From Hyphomonas sp. (GTDB taxonomy: Bacteria; Pseudomonadota; Alphaproteobacteria; Caulobacterales; Hyphomonadaceae), in contig NZ_CP051230.1 in assembly GCF_017792385.1 (NCBI RefSeq), positions 992,001 to 1,056,000 of the forward strand: a stretch of 64,000 nucleotides of DNA, given 5' to 3'. The notes beneath the pieces are model-generated. The model had not been told where the DNA came from. It worked only from the letters and a program-made list of their open reading frames with translations, and did no database searches. The stretch's first letter is position 1; every line of letters begins with the position of its first letter. Made by a program: the position numbers and the translations under genes. Positions 31,688 to 40,605 of this stretch are shown here, piece by piece.

Positions 31688-32944
31688 TCAGGCCTGGCCG
31701 CTGACCGCCAGAACGTCTTCAACCGTGCGCAGGCCCGGCTTGGGCGAGGTGACCAGAACGGCCATATTGCCCGGCAGGTGCTTGTTATCGAGCATCTTTT
31801 CGTGCGCTGCCGGAATGTCCGCCCAGGGGAAGACTTCCGACATGCCCGGATCGATCCGCCGGTCAATGACCAGCTTGTTGGCCGCCGACGCCTGTTTGAG
31901 GTTGGCGAAGTGGCTGCCCTGAACCCGTTTCTGGCGCATCCAGAGGAAGCGGGCATCCATGGTCAAATTGAAGCCGGTCGTGCCGGCGCAGATGACCACC
32001 ATGCCGCCGCGCTTGACGACAAAGACCGAGACCGGGAACGTGGACTCGCCGGGATGTTCGAACACGATGTCGACATCCTGCTTGCCGGTGATCTCCCAGA
32101 TCGCCTTCCCGAATTTCCGCGTCTCTTTCATGTAGTCGCCGAATTCCGGACCATTGACCGTGGGCAGTTGGCCCCAGCAATTGAAATCCTTCCGGTTCAG
32201 CACGCCTTTTGCGCCAAGCGACATGACGTGGTCGAACTTGTCATCCGAAGACACGACACCGATGGCGTGTGCGCCCGTGACCGCGCAGAGCTGGACGCCG
32301 AAACTGCCGAGACCGCCGGACGCGCCCCAGATCAGCGCGTGTTCACCCGGTCTCAGAATGTGCGGGCGATGTCCGAACAGCATCCGGTAGGCCGTTGCCA
32401 GTGTCAGCGTGTAGCAGGCACTCTCTTCCCATGTCAGATGTTTCGGCCGTGGCATGCACTGACGCGCCTGGACCCGGCAGAACTGGGCAAAGGAGCCGTC
32501 CGGGGTCTCATAGCCCCAAATGCGCTGGCTGGGCGAGAACATCGGATCGCCACCATTGCACTCCTCATCGTCGCCATCATCCTGATTGCAGTGAATGACG
32601 ACTTCATCGCCCGGCTTCACGCGCGTCACCTTGCGGCCGACAGCCCAGACGATACCGGCGGCGTCAGAGCCGGCGATATGGTAATCCTGCTTGTGGATGT
32701 CGAACGGGGACACCGGTTCGCCGAGACCGGCCCAGATGCCATTGTAATTGACGCCAGCCGCCATCACGAGCACCAGCACCTCATCGGAATCGATTTCCGG
32801 CACGGGCACCTGTTCCAGCTGCATAGCGGTCGACGGGCGGCCGTGGCGCTCGCGCCGGATCGCCCAGGCATGCATCATTTTCGGAACGTGGAACTCCGGC
32901 GGAATCTCGCCGAGTTCATAAATGTCTTTTGTCTCCCTTGCCAT
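31688..32944 (-). CDS. ccr: Crotonyl-CoA carboxylase/reductase
   Basis: A 418-residue medium-chain dehydrogenase/reductase. It reduces and carboxylates crotonyl-CoA to ethylmalonyl-CoA with NADPH and CO2, the key step of the ethylmalonyl-CoA pathway. Diagnostic stretches include GVNYNGIWAGLGEPVS, the insertion HCNQDDGDDEECNGGDPMFS and the NADPH loop WGASGGLGSFGVQL. Start at 32944 matches family N-termini (MARETKDIYELGEIP); the longer frame is non-coding leader. The pathway's mutase gene (ecm) lies at 34973 on the opposite strand. It diverges from an aminotransferase gene. Confidence 0.96.
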   Translation of the reverse strand: MARETKDIYELGEIPPEFHVPKMMHAWAIRRERHGRPSTAMQLEQVPVPEIDSDEVLVLVMAAGVNYNGIWAGLGEPVSPFDIHKQDYHIAGSDAAGIVWAVGRKVTRVKPGDEVVIHCNQDDGDDEECNGGDPMFSPSQRIWGYETPDGSFAQFCRVQARQCMPRPKHLTWEESACYTLTLATAYRMLFGHRPHILRPGEHALIWGASGGLGSFGVQLCAVTGAHAIGVVSSDDKFDHVMSLGAKGVLNRKDFNCWGQLPTVNGPEFGDYMKETRKFGKAIWEITGKQDVDIVFEHPGESTFPVSVFVVKRGGMVVICAGTTGFNLTMDARFLWMRQKRVQGSHFANLKQASAANKLVIDRRIDPGMSEVFPWADIPAAHEKMLDNKHLPGNMAVLVTSPKPGLRTVEDVLAVSGQA

Positions 32945-33002
32945 GGCAGGGGGGCCCTCCTCCTTGATTTCACTTCCGGAAGGGATCGTCGCACGTTTAT
33001 TC

Positions 33003-33083
33003 TGTGACTTCACAAACCATCCGGTTACGGCCACCTTGGCCGGAGAGTGCACGGCTTGCAAGGAATTTGTTGCACTGCACAAA
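33003..33083. promoter_or_regulatory. Operator-like repeats between ccr and the aminotransferase gene
   Basis: Two dyads lie in the 163-bp divergent gap: TGTGA-CT-TCACA (33003-33014) and the imperfect TTTGT-TGCA-C-TGCA-CAAA region (33066-33083), with TTGCAA at 33056-33061. Position suits control of ccr, which is usually induced on C2 substrates. The binding protein is unknown. Confidence 0.4.
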
Positions 33084-33107
33084 ACATTGGATCGAGGCGT
33101 TGCATTC

Positions 33108-33992
33108 ATGCCAATCGGCGAAACGGTTTACCTGAACGGCGCGTTCACCCCGCGGAAGGAAGCCCGGATTTCCCCGCTGGACCGGGGCTTCCTGTTTGCC
33201 CATGCCGCTTATGAAGTGACGGCGGTTTATGGCGGCAAACTGATCGACTTCCAGGGTCATGTGTCGCGCCTCGGCAACACCCTGGACGCAATCTGCATTC
33301 CGAATCCGCATGACGCCGCCGAATGGGAGACCATTCACCGCCGACTGATTGCGGAGAATGCGCTGGACGAGGGCCTGATCTATCTTCAGGTGTCCGCCGG
33401 GGCCTATGAGACAAGGGATTTCGCCGGACCCGATTTGTTCGAGCCGACAATCCACCTGTTTGCCGACCAGCGCCCCCTGGTCGGAGAGGCTGCGCGCACC
33501 GGGATCAAGGCGATCTTCCTCAACGATATCCGCTGGCGGCGGCGGGACATCAAGACCACGCAGCTCCTGTCACAGGCGCTGGCCTATCGCACGGCCCGGG
33601 ACGCCGGAGCACAGACGGCGTTCATGGTGGAGGATGGATTCGTGACGGAAGCCGCCTCCGCCAATACCTGGATGGTGACGCAGGATGATCGCATCCTGAC
33701 CCGGAACCTTTCCAGCGACATCCTGCCGGGCATCACCCGCGCCCATGTCATCGCGCGGTTGCGCGATCTGGGCATGGATGTGGAGGAGCGCGCCTTCACG
33801 CCGGACGAAGCCTATGAGGCGAAGGAAATCTTCACCACATCCGCCGGCGCCCTCATCGCACCGGTGATCCAGCTGGAAGACCAGCCTGTCGGCACCGGCG
33901 CGCCCGGACCCGTCACGCGCCGTGTCCAGCGTCTGTACTATGAAGCCATCGGCGTGGATGTGGAGGCCGTCTCGCCCTGGGTCCTTGCCTGA
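33108..33992 (+). CDS. Class IV PLP aminotransferase, D-amino-acid transaminase type
   Basis: A 294-residue fold-IV PLP enzyme (branched-chain/D-amino-acid aminotransferase family). The PLP Lys is in RRRDIKTTQLLSQA, the cofactor-binding FMVEDGFVTEAASANTW follows, and the N-terminal YLNGAFTPRKEARISPLDRG is typical of D-alanine transaminases. Such enzymes make D-Ala or D-Glu for peptidoglycan or degrade D-amino acids. Start at 33108 fits family length (about 285). Its last 55 bp overlap the convergent SemiSWEET gene. Confidence 0.9.
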   Translation: MPIGETVYLNGAFTPRKEARISPLDRGFLFAHAAYEVTAVYGGKLIDFQGHVSRLGNTLDAICIPNPHDAAEWETIHRRLIAENALDEGLIYLQVSAGAYETRDFAGPDLFEPTIHLFADQRPLVGEAARTGIKAIFLNDIRWRRRDIKTTQLLSQALAYRTARDAGAQTAFMVEDGFVTEAASANTWMVTQDDRILTRNLSSDILPGITRAHVIARLRDLGMDVEERAFTPDEAYEAKEIFTTSAGALIAPVIQLEDQPVGTGAPGPVTRRVQRLYYEAIGVDVEAVSPWVLA

Positions 33993-34240
33993 AAACTGTT
34001 GCGGATCTTCAGGAACAGGATCACCGCAGCCAGCAGAAGGGTGATGATATTGGCGATGATCATCGGCAGTGAGCCCAGCAGGAAGCCATAGACCAGCCAG
34101 CCTGCGACGCCGGTGGTGAACATGACATACATCACCATGGAAATGCCTTCCGTCCGGCCGGTGCGGATGACGAGTAGCGCCTGTGGCAGGAAAGACAGGG
34201 TGGTGAGCGTGGCAGCGAACAGGCCGATCAGGTCTGGCAT
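33938..34240 (-). CDS. SemiSWEET/PQ-loop transporter
   Basis: A 100-residue protein with three transmembrane helices (about 5-25, 38-58, 62-82), the half-transporter layout of SemiSWEETs. The motif LSFLPQALLVIRTGRTEGIS contains the PQ of the PQ-loop, and MYVMFTTGVAGWLVYG is the matching second helix. It should work as a dimer moving sugars or related small solutes. A GGAG site precedes the start. The C-terminal 18 codons overlap the aminotransferase gene on the other strand. Confidence 0.88.
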   Translation of the reverse strand: MPDLIGLFAATLTTLSFLPQALLVIRTGRTEGISMVMYVMFTTGVAGWLVYGFLLGSLPMIIANIITLLLAAVILFLKIRNSFQARTQGETASTSTPMAS

Positions 34241-34339
34241 CAGGGAAACTCCGTGGGCGCGCGGCCGCTATACTTCAATTGCCGCGCCTGCGATACCGCC
34301 CTGCGCGCCTGAAATGTTTACGCTAACGGAATGGCTGGC

Positions 34340-34894
34340 CTAATCCCGGTCCAGCACTTCTCCCTCAATGATGTCTCCCGGCCCCTCCCCGGCGGGGGCG
34401 GATCCTTCAGCGGGAAACCCGGCCCGGAACTGGCTCATCACGGCCGAAACCTGTGATCCGGCAATCCGCGCGCTGATGCCATTGGCCAGAAGGGCGAGAC
34501 CGGTCACAGCACAAACCAGACCGGCATCCACGAGTCCAACGCCCCGCGCGAGCGCCGTCTCCCGGAACAGCGCCAATATGCCGAGGCAGACAATGAACAG
34601 GCCCGCGAGCAGGCCCGCGCGTATGGCGAAACCCGGCAGAAGGCCCGTGACCTGCGGATAGCCTTCATGACCTGCCACGCGATGCAGCCGGAACCGCTCA
34701 ACCCAGCTGGTGACCAGCATGCCGGCGGCCAGTGCCGCGACGGTCAGGACACTGCGCTCCATCAGGGCAGCAACGACCACACCCAATGGGAATGTAATCA
34801 GGGCGAGCACCCTCAGCAGAAGGGCGGTCTGGATCGGGCTGGAAGGCTGGGACACGTTCGGACTCCTCTCGCTTTCATCTGGTTGCTCAGACAT
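34340..34894 (-). CDS. Membrane protein of unknown function
   Basis: A 184-residue protein with a polar N-terminus (about 20 residues), four hydrophobic stretches (about 24-45, 48-66, 85-107, 118-140) and a charged tail ending in acidic residues. I recognise no family. The start at 34894 is the first ATG that avoids overlap with the divergent ecm gene; the longer frame runs antisense through ecm and is a shadow. It is 78 bp from the ecm start across an inverted repeat. Confidence 0.65.
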   Translation of the reverse strand: MSEQPDESERSPNVSQPSSPIQTALLLRVLALITFPLGVVVAALMERSVLTVAALAAGMLVTSWVERFRLHRVAGHEGYPQVTGLLPGFAIRAGLLAGLFIVCLGILALFRETALARGVGLVDAGLVCAVTGLALLANGISARIAGSQVSAVMSQFRAGFPAEGSAPAGEGPGDIIEGEVLDRD

Positions 34895-34900
34895 CCTGAC

Positions 34901-34918
34901 GCAAGCACGGACGCTTGC
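34901..34918. promoter_or_regulatory. Inverted repeat upstream of ecm
   Basis: GCAAGC (34901-34906), ACGGAC, GCTTGC (34913-34918), a perfect 6-bp dyad 55 bp before the ecm start and 7 bp before the divergent membrane-protein start. It could be an operator for one or both. Confidence 0.4.
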
Positions 34919-34972
34919 CTTGTGACGTGGCACACGGCATGCTGCGCCGCAACAAAACAAGGGGAGATATCC

Positions 34973-36967
34973 GTGGCAGACATGGACAAGACATACCAGC
35001 ACGCGCCGGACCGCCCGTGGATATTCCGGACCTATGCCGGTCATTCGACGGCGGCAAAGTCCAACGAACTCTATCGCGGCAATCTTGCAAAGGGCCAGAC
35101 CGGCCTCTCCATCGCGTTCGATCTGCCCACCCAGACCGCTTATGACGCCGATCACATCCTGTCGAAGGGCGAAGTCGGCAAGGTGGGGGTGCCCGTGAAG
35201 CACCTCGGAGACATGCGCAAGCTGTTCGACCAGTTGCCGCTGGAGGAAATGAACACGTCCATGACGATCAACGCGCCGGCGGCCTGGATGCTGGCGCTGT
35301 ATGTGGCACTGGCAGATGAGCGCGGCGATGACCGCAAGAAGCTGCGCGGCACCACACAGAACGACATCGTGAAGGAATACCTGTCCCGCGGGACCTACGT
35401 GTTCCCGCCGGAACCCAGCCTGCGCCTGATCTCTGACATGGTCAGCTGGTGCTATACCGAAGTCCCGAAATGGAATCCGATGAATGTCTGCTCCTACCAT
35501 TTGCAGGAAGCGGGCGCGACGCCGGAACAGGAGCTGGCCTATGCGCTGGCGACCGCCATTTCCGTGCTGGATACGGTGAAGGCGGGCGGACAAGTTCCAG
35601 AATCAGACTTCGAGACCGTGTTCGGACGGATTTCCTTCTTTGTGAATGCCGGAGTGCGTTTCGTTACAGAACTTTGTAAAATGCGTGCCTTTGTGGAACT
35701 TTGGGAAGAGATCGGCCGCGAACGCTATGGTGTGACAAGCCCCAAAGCCCTGCTGTTCCGCTATGGGGTGCAGGTCAATTCGCTGGGCCTGACCGAACCC
35801 CAGCCTGAAAACAATGTCTATCGCATCCTGATCGAGGCGATGGCGGTGACACTGTCGAAGAAGGCCCGGTGCCGCGCCCTGCAATTGCCCGCCTGGAACG
35901 AGGCGCTCGGCCTTCCGCGCCCCTGGGACCAGCAATGGTCTCTGCGCCTTCAGCAGATCCTGGCCTATGAAACGGATTTGCTGGAGTTTGAAGACATCTT
36001 CGATGGCAGCCACGTCATCGAGTCCAAGACCGAAGAGCTGAAAGCGCTGGCCCGCGACACGCTGGCCGATATTGATGCGCGCGGCGGGGCGACCCAGTCG
36101 ATCGACTTCATGAAGGAAAGCCTGGTCGGCGCGCATATCGAGCGCATCAAGGCCATCGAGAGCGGCGAGCTGACCGTGGTGGGCGTCAATCGCTATACCG
36201 AAAGCGAAGCCAGCCCGCTGGGCGCAGGCGATGGCGCAATCCAGACGGTCGACCCTGCCGAGGAATCCGCGCAGGTCCGCGACCTGAAGGAATGGCGCAG
36301 CCAGCGCGACCAAGCTGCGGCAGATGAAGCGCTCGCCAATCTGAAGCAGGCCGCCCTGGACGGCACGAACATCATGGAGCCATCCATCGCCTGCGCAAAG
36401 GCCGGTGTCACGACCGGCGAATGGGGCACCGCGATGCGGGAAGTGTTCGGCGAATTCCGTGCCCCCACGGGCGTCGCCATGGTTATCAAGACCGAAGGCG
36501 AAGAGACGACGGCCGAGGTTCGCAAGGAAGTCGACCGCGTGTCCGAAGCGCTCGGCCGTCAGCTGACCTATGTGCTTGGCAAGCCCGGCCTTGATGGCCA
36601 CTCCAACGGCGCCGAGCAGATTGCCGCGCGCGGCCGGGAAGTGGGCATGAATGTCGTCTATGAGGGCATCCGCTTCACGCCGTCCGAGATCGCCGCGCAG
36701 GCAAAGGAAAACAATGCCCATGTCGTCGGCCTGTCGATCCTGTCCGGCAGCCATCTGGACCTAGTGCGCGAAACGATTGCCGAGCTTCGCAAGGTCGGCC
36801 TCGACAATGTCCCGGTCGTTGTGGGCGGCATCATCCCACCGGAAGATTCCCGCGCCCTTCGCCAGATGGGCATCGCCCGCGTCTATACGCCGAAGGATTT
36901 CAAGATCACCGAGATCATGGGCGACGTGGTGGGCATCGTCGAGAAGGCCTGGCTGGTTGAGGGCTGA
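34973..36967 (+). CDS. ecm: Ethylmalonyl-CoA mutase (MeaA type)
   Basis: A 664-residue adenosylcobalamin mutase in one chain. The catalytic barrel starts RPWIFRTYAGHSTAAKSNEL and holds GLSIAFDLPTQTAYD; the C-terminal B12 domain has KPGLDGHSNGAEQIA with the cobalt-binding D-x-H-x2-G and later GLSILSGSH and VVGGIIP. This arrangement and length match MeaA/Ecm rather than methylmalonyl-CoA mutase (about 715). It converts (2R)-ethylmalonyl-CoA to methylsuccinyl-CoA, after ccr. Start is GTG 34973, with AGGGGAGA 5 bp upstream; the longer frame is discounted. Confidence 0.94.
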   Translation: MADMDKTYQHAPDRPWIFRTYAGHSTAAKSNELYRGNLAKGQTGLSIAFDLPTQTAYDADHILSKGEVGKVGVPVKHLGDMRKLFDQLPLEEMNTSMTINAPAAWMLALYVALADERGDDRKKLRGTTQNDIVKEYLSRGTYVFPPEPSLRLISDMVSWCYTEVPKWNPMNVCSYHLQEAGATPEQELAYALATAISVLDTVKAGGQVPESDFETVFGRISFFVNAGVRFVTELCKMRAFVELWEEIGRERYGVTSPKALLFRYGVQVNSLGLTEPQPENNVYRILIEAMAVTLSKKARCRALQLPAWNEALGLPRPWDQQWSLRLQQILAYETDLLEFEDIFDGSHVIESKTEELKALARDTLADIDARGGATQSIDFMKESLVGAHIERIKAIESGELTVVGVNRYTESEASPLGAGDGAIQTVDPAEESAQVRDLKEWRSQRDQAAADEALANLKQAALDGTNIMEPSIACAKAGVTTGEWGTAMREVFGEFRAPTGVAMVIKTEGEETTAEVRKEVDRVSEALGRQLTYVLGKPGLDGHSNGAEQIAARGREVGMNVVYEGIRFTPSEIAAQAKENNAHVVGLSILSGSHLDLVRETIAELRKVGLDNVPVVVGGIIPPEDSRALRQMGIARVYTPKDFKITEIMGDVVGIVEKAWLVEG

Positions 36968-37047
36968 GCCCTACATTCTGCGCATTGTAGATTGAATACC
37001 TGACGGTTCGCCTTTATCGGGCCCGAACAAGCAGGGAGGCTTTCGCG

Positions 37048-38457
37048 ATGCCCCATTCCAAACCTTTTGAACTCGGCTGGGAAGAGTGGCTCGCGCTGCC
37101 CGATCTCGGCCTGCCAGCCATCAAGGCGAAGGTGGATACCGGCGCGCGGACATCTGCGCTGCATGCCAGCATCATCGAGCCCTTCGGCCCGTCGGATGCG
37201 CCGCAGGTGCGCTTCCTGATCCAGCCGGACCCGAACAATCCGGCGCTGGAGGTGACCTGTTCGGCGCCTGTCGTCGATCGGCGTGACGTGACCAGTTCAA
37301 ACGGCGAAACCGAGCTGCGCTATGTGATCCAGACCGATGTGGACATGGGTGGCCGGCGCTGGCCGATCCAACTGACCCTGACCAATCGGGAGAGCATGTC
37401 CTATCGTATGCTGTTCGGGCGCGGCGCGATCCAGCCGGACATGATTGTGGATGCCAATGCCTCCTTCCGCCAGCCGAAGCTGGACTTTGCCGCCTATTCC
37501 GGCCTGCCCAAGAAGAAGCCGGTCAAACGGCCCCTTCGGATCGCGCTGCTGACCCGGGAACCGAAGAACTATTCCAGCCAGCGCCTGATCGAGGCCGCAC
37601 AGGCCAGGGGGCATGTCATCGAAGCGATCGACACGGCCCGCTGCTACATGCAGATCGGCACGACGCATCCGGAAGTGCATTATGATGGCAAGGCGCTGCC
37701 GCGCTATGACGCCGTCATTCCGCGGATCGGGGCCGGCATCACGGATTACGGCCTGGCTGTGCTGCGGCAATTCTCGAACACGGGCGCCTTCTGCCTCAAC
37801 GGGGCCAGTTCGATCGGCCATTCGCGCGACAAGCTGATGGCGCACCAATTGCTGGCCCGCGCCAAGATCGACATGCCGGTGACCGCCTTTGCCCACAGCC
37901 CGAAGGACACCAAGGATCTGATCTCGCTGGCCGGCGGCGCGCCGGTTGTCGTGAAGCTGCTTTCGTCCACGCAGGGCAAGGGCGTGGTGCTGGCCGAGAC
38001 CCGCAAGGCCGCCGAAAGCCTGATCGATGCCTTCCGGGGCCTGGACGCGAACTTTCTGGTGCAGGAATTCGTCGAGGAAGCCGCAGGCACGGATGTGCGC
38101 GCCTTCGTGATCGGCAACAAGGTTGTCGGCGCAATGAAACGCCAGGCGCAGAAGGGGGAGTTCCGCTCCAACCTGCATCGTGGCGGCACGGCCTCGACCA
38201 TCAAGCTGACGCGGCAGGAACGCGATACCGCCCGGGAGGCCGCCAAGGTGATGGGCTTGCGTGTGGCGGGCGTTGACCTTCTGCAGACAGATAACGGACC
38301 GAAAGTCCTGGAGGTGAATTCCTCCCCCGGCCTCGAAGGCATTGAATCCTCGACCGGCAAGGACATTGCCGGCCTGATCATCGAACATCTGGAAAGCCAG
38401 GTCCGGCCTCTTTCGCGGGTGCGCGAACCCGCGACCCGGCGGAAGCGGGCCCCCTAG
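37048..38457 (+). CDS. RimB-RimK fusion: retropepsin-like protease plus ATP-grasp ligase
   Basis: A 469-residue two-domain protein. The N-terminal domain (about 1-155) is the RimB-like aspartic-protease fold formerly called DUF785/Zn-protease, with the active DTG at Asp30 (KVDTGARTSALH). After a basic linker (PKKKPVKRP) the C-terminal ATP-grasp domain (about 165-455) matches RimK: NGASSIGHSRDKLMAHQLL, KLLSSTQGKGV and DLLQTDNGPKVLEVNSSPG. RimK adds glutamates to ribosomal protein S6; RimB cleaves the glutamylated tail. In Pseudomonas they are separate rimA-B-K genes. Here both activities sit in one polypeptide. Substrate inferred. Confidence 0.88.
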   Translation: MPHSKPFELGWEEWLALPDLGLPAIKAKVDTGARTSALHASIIEPFGPSDAPQVRFLIQPDPNNPALEVTCSAPVVDRRDVTSSNGETELRYVIQTDVDMGGRRWPIQLTLTNRESMSYRMLFGRGAIQPDMIVDANASFRQPKLDFAAYSGLPKKKPVKRPLRIALLTREPKNYSSQRLIEAAQARGHVIEAIDTARCYMQIGTTHPEVHYDGKALPRYDAVIPRIGAGITDYGLAVLRQFSNTGAFCLNGASSIGHSRDKLMAHQLLARAKIDMPVTAFAHSPKDTKDLISLAGGAPVVVKLLSSTQGKGVVLAETRKAAESLIDAFRGLDANFLVQEFVEEAAGTDVRAFVIGNKVVGAMKRQAQKGEFRSNLHRGGTASTIKLTRQERDTAREAAKVMGLRVAGVDLLQTDNGPKVLEVNSSPGLEGIESSTGKDIAGLIIEHLESQVRPLSRVREPATRRKRAP

Positions 38458-39722
38458 CGGGAGCTGAACAGCTGTCCCTTCTCCGTCAACAGCACGACCA
38501 TCAGGGATCCGAGACCAAGACAGACAAAGCCGATCATCAGGGGCAGTGTCGAGCCATTGTAAAAGCTGCCGATGGCCATGCCGAGCAGGCTGGACACGGT
38601 TGTGGTGGCGAACCCATAGGCGGCAGACGCCGTGCCCGCAATCTTGCCGAGCGGCTCCATTGCCAGCGCCGAGAAGTTTGCGCCCATCAGGCCGAAACAG
38701 GCAAAGGTCAGCGCAAACATCGGGAAGAACCAGTAGAGGCTTTCGCCGAACAGAAGCGTGATGACGACCAGTGCAGACGACATGATCAGGAAGAAGACCA
38801 TGGCCCCATGGCTCATGCGGCGCATGCCGATCCGTTCCACGACGCGCGAATTCAGGAAATTGGCTGCGGCCAGCGCGGCCGCAATGCCCGCAAACCAGAA
38901 CGCAAAGGATTCCTCTTGTCCGAACACATCGCGGAAAACCTGTTCGGAGGATCCGATGAAGGAGAACAATGCCCCGAATATGATGCCGGACGCGCACATA
39001 TAGCCAAAGGTCACGCGGCTGCGGCCGACAGCCAGATAGCTACGGAATGCGGACCCAAGGTTGAGCGGCGTGCGCGAATCCTCTCCCAGTGTCTCTGGAA
39101 GGCGCATCCACGTCCAGACAAGCAGTGCCCCGCCAAACAGGGCCAGCACGCCGAAAATCCACTGCCAGGGCGCCACGAACAGGATGACCTGGCCAATCGC
39201 CGGCGCGATCATGGGCACGATCATGAATATGGTCATGACCAGGGACATGAAGCCGGCCATCTGGCGGCCGGCATACAGGTCTCGAACGACGGACACCGCC
39301 ACGAGACGTGCGCCGGACGCAAACACTCCCTGCAGGAAGCGCGCAACCAGAAGGGCCGTGAAATCCTTCATCAGGACACAGAGCAGGGCAGTCAGGATGT
39401 ATCCGGACAGGCTGATGAACAGCGGGAGCCGGCGACCGAACCGGTCCGACACCGGTCCCCAGAAAAGCTGGGGCGCCCCGAAGCCGAGAATGTAGGCAAA
39501 AACGATCATCTGTTGCCGGTTGGCGTCGCCGGGCGCACTGTCGGACAGGCCGAGCGAGGCCGCGATCTCCCCCAGCGCCGGCAGCATGATGTCGATGGCC
39601 AGCGCGTTAAGCGCCATCAGGGCGGCGACCATGATCACCATCTCCGTCCGCCCCGGAACGGAACGGCCATGGGCACCCGTCACAATGCGGGGCTGGGAGG
39701 ATGGCATTTCGCTGTCGGGCAT
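38454..39722 (-). CDS. MFS drug exporter, Bcr/CflA type
   Basis: A 422-residue major facilitator with twelve predicted helices. The DHA1/Bcr signature is visible in DIMLPALGEIAASLG, the loop-2/3 motif GPVSDRFGRRLPLF and RFLQGVFASGARLV. Members export bicyclomycin, chloramphenicol and similar compounds. Start at 39722 (MPDSEMP) is chosen; another ATG lies five codons later. The stop overlaps the convergent RimB-RimK stop within the palindrome CTAG (38454-38457). Confidence 0.9.
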   Translation of the reverse strand: MPDSEMPSSQPRIVTGAHGRSVPGRTEMVIMVAALMALNALAIDIMLPALGEIAASLGLSDSAPGDANRQQMIVFAYILGFGAPQLFWGPVSDRFGRRLPLFISLSGYILTALLCVLMKDFTALLVARFLQGVFASGARLVAVSVVRDLYAGRQMAGFMSLVMTIFMIVPMIAPAIGQVILFVAPWQWIFGVLALFGGALLVWTWMRLPETLGEDSRTPLNLGSAFRSYLAVGRSRVTFGYMCASGIIFGALFSFIGSSEQVFRDVFGQEESFAFWFAGIAAALAAANFLNSRVVERIGMRRMSHGAMVFFLIMSSALVVITLLFGESLYWFFPMFALTFACFGLMGANFSALAMEPLGKIAGTASAAYGFATTTVSSLLGMAIGSFYNGSTLPLMIGFVCLGLGSLMVVLLTEKGQLFSSR

Positions 39723-39799
39723 CGGTGGGCGGTTTCCCCTGAACGGTCGAGTCGGCCAATCTGGGTCCTTCGGTTCGAAAACACCAGTGCCCGGGCCAG

Positions 39800-39824
39800 A
39801 AAAAACCCCGCCGGTGGGGCGGGG
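39800..39824 (-). terminator. Rho-independent terminator after the lipoprotein gene
   Basis: On the minus strand CCCCGCC pairs with GGCGGGG (39824-39806), followed by TTTTTT (39805-39800). It ends the transcript of the lipoprotein gene at 39853-40434, before the MFS gene. Confidence 0.85.
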
Positions 39825-39852
39825 CTGGAATGCGGATATGCAGGGTTGCGGC

Positions 39853-40434
39853 CTAGCGTTCCTGCGGGCGGACGATGTTTCCGCTGAGATTGAAGACCAC
39901 CTGCTCGGCGTCGAAATAGGCGGCATCGGCCGGCTTCTCGCCCTTGCCCATCAGGATTTCGGCAGACGCGACATAGCGGGTGCGCTCGCGATACTCCGAA
40001 GGTCCGCCCCAATAGGGGTCATAATAGCCAAGCGCGCCAACGCGGGGGCGGTGGAACGGGTTGCGGTAATACGCGGCGTGCGGGCCGTAATAGGCGTAAT
40101 GGAGATGAAAATGGTCGTAGAAGGGCGAATAGGCACTGCTGCCGACCGGAACGAGCCGACTTTCGGAATCGGTCTCCCGGCGCACGACCCGGAAATGGTC
40201 ATAGCCATTGAGGCGGGTAAGCTCGGCGGCGCGATAGAGCAGATAGGTTTCCACCGTTTTCCGGTCCGTCAGCGAATTGCCCGAGAACTGGACCTGGAAC
40301 CGGTTGGATTCGATCTGTTGCTCGGAATAGCCCCGATTGCTGTCCGGCGTGGCAGCCTGGTACGGCGTCGCGGTGGCACAGGCCCCCAACAGGACAAGCC
40401 CGGCAAGCGCGCTGATGGGCAGGAATCTGGTCAT
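39853..40434 (-). CDS. Lipoprotein, CC0125/CC1285 family
   Basis: A 193-residue lipoprotein (VLLGACAT, Cys at 19). The mature start TPYQAA and the stretch YSEQQIESNRFQVQFSGNS, then YLLYRAAELTRLNGYDHF, match a lipoprotein family named after Caulobacter CC0125/CC1285. A Tyr/His-rich region (about 105-140) is low-complexity. Function unknown; the family is confined largely to alphaproteobacteria, which helps place the organism. It has its own terminator. Confidence 0.82.
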   Translation of the reverse strand: MTRFLPISALAGLVLLGACATATPYQAATPDSNRGYSEQQIESNRFQVQFSGNSLTDRKTVETYLLYRAAELTRLNGYDHFRVVRRETDSESRLVPVGSSAYSPFYDHFHLHYAYYGPHAAYYRNPFHRPRVGALGYYDPYWGGPSEYRERTRYVASAEILMGKGEKPADAAYFDAEQVVFNLSGNIVRPQER

Positions 40435-40556
40435 GGCAACAACCCTCCAAAAGCAATCGTCACAGCAGCTTATGGGGGAAACCTGCTGAACGCCAGTTGA
40501 ACCGGCATCACGTTTCAGCGAGCAGATCGTTCCCGAGGGCAGTTGACGGGGGCATG

Positions 40557-40581
40557 AAAAAGGGCGGCCTTCCAGCCGCCC
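40557..40581 (-). terminator. Rho-independent terminator after the aldehyde dehydrogenase gene
   Basis: On the minus strand GGGCGGC (40581-40575), loop TGGAAG, GCCGCCC (40568-40562), then TTTTT. It lies 25 bp after the stop. Confidence 0.88.
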
Positions 40582-40605
40582 CTTCGCAAGAGAAACAGGC
40601 TCCGA

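Noticed and set aside
34973..36967. Methylmalonyl-CoA mutase
   Set aside because: Length (664) and sequence segments fit the MeaA/Ecm group, and ccr is nearby; the methylmalonyl enzymes are longer (about 715) with a different N-terminus.
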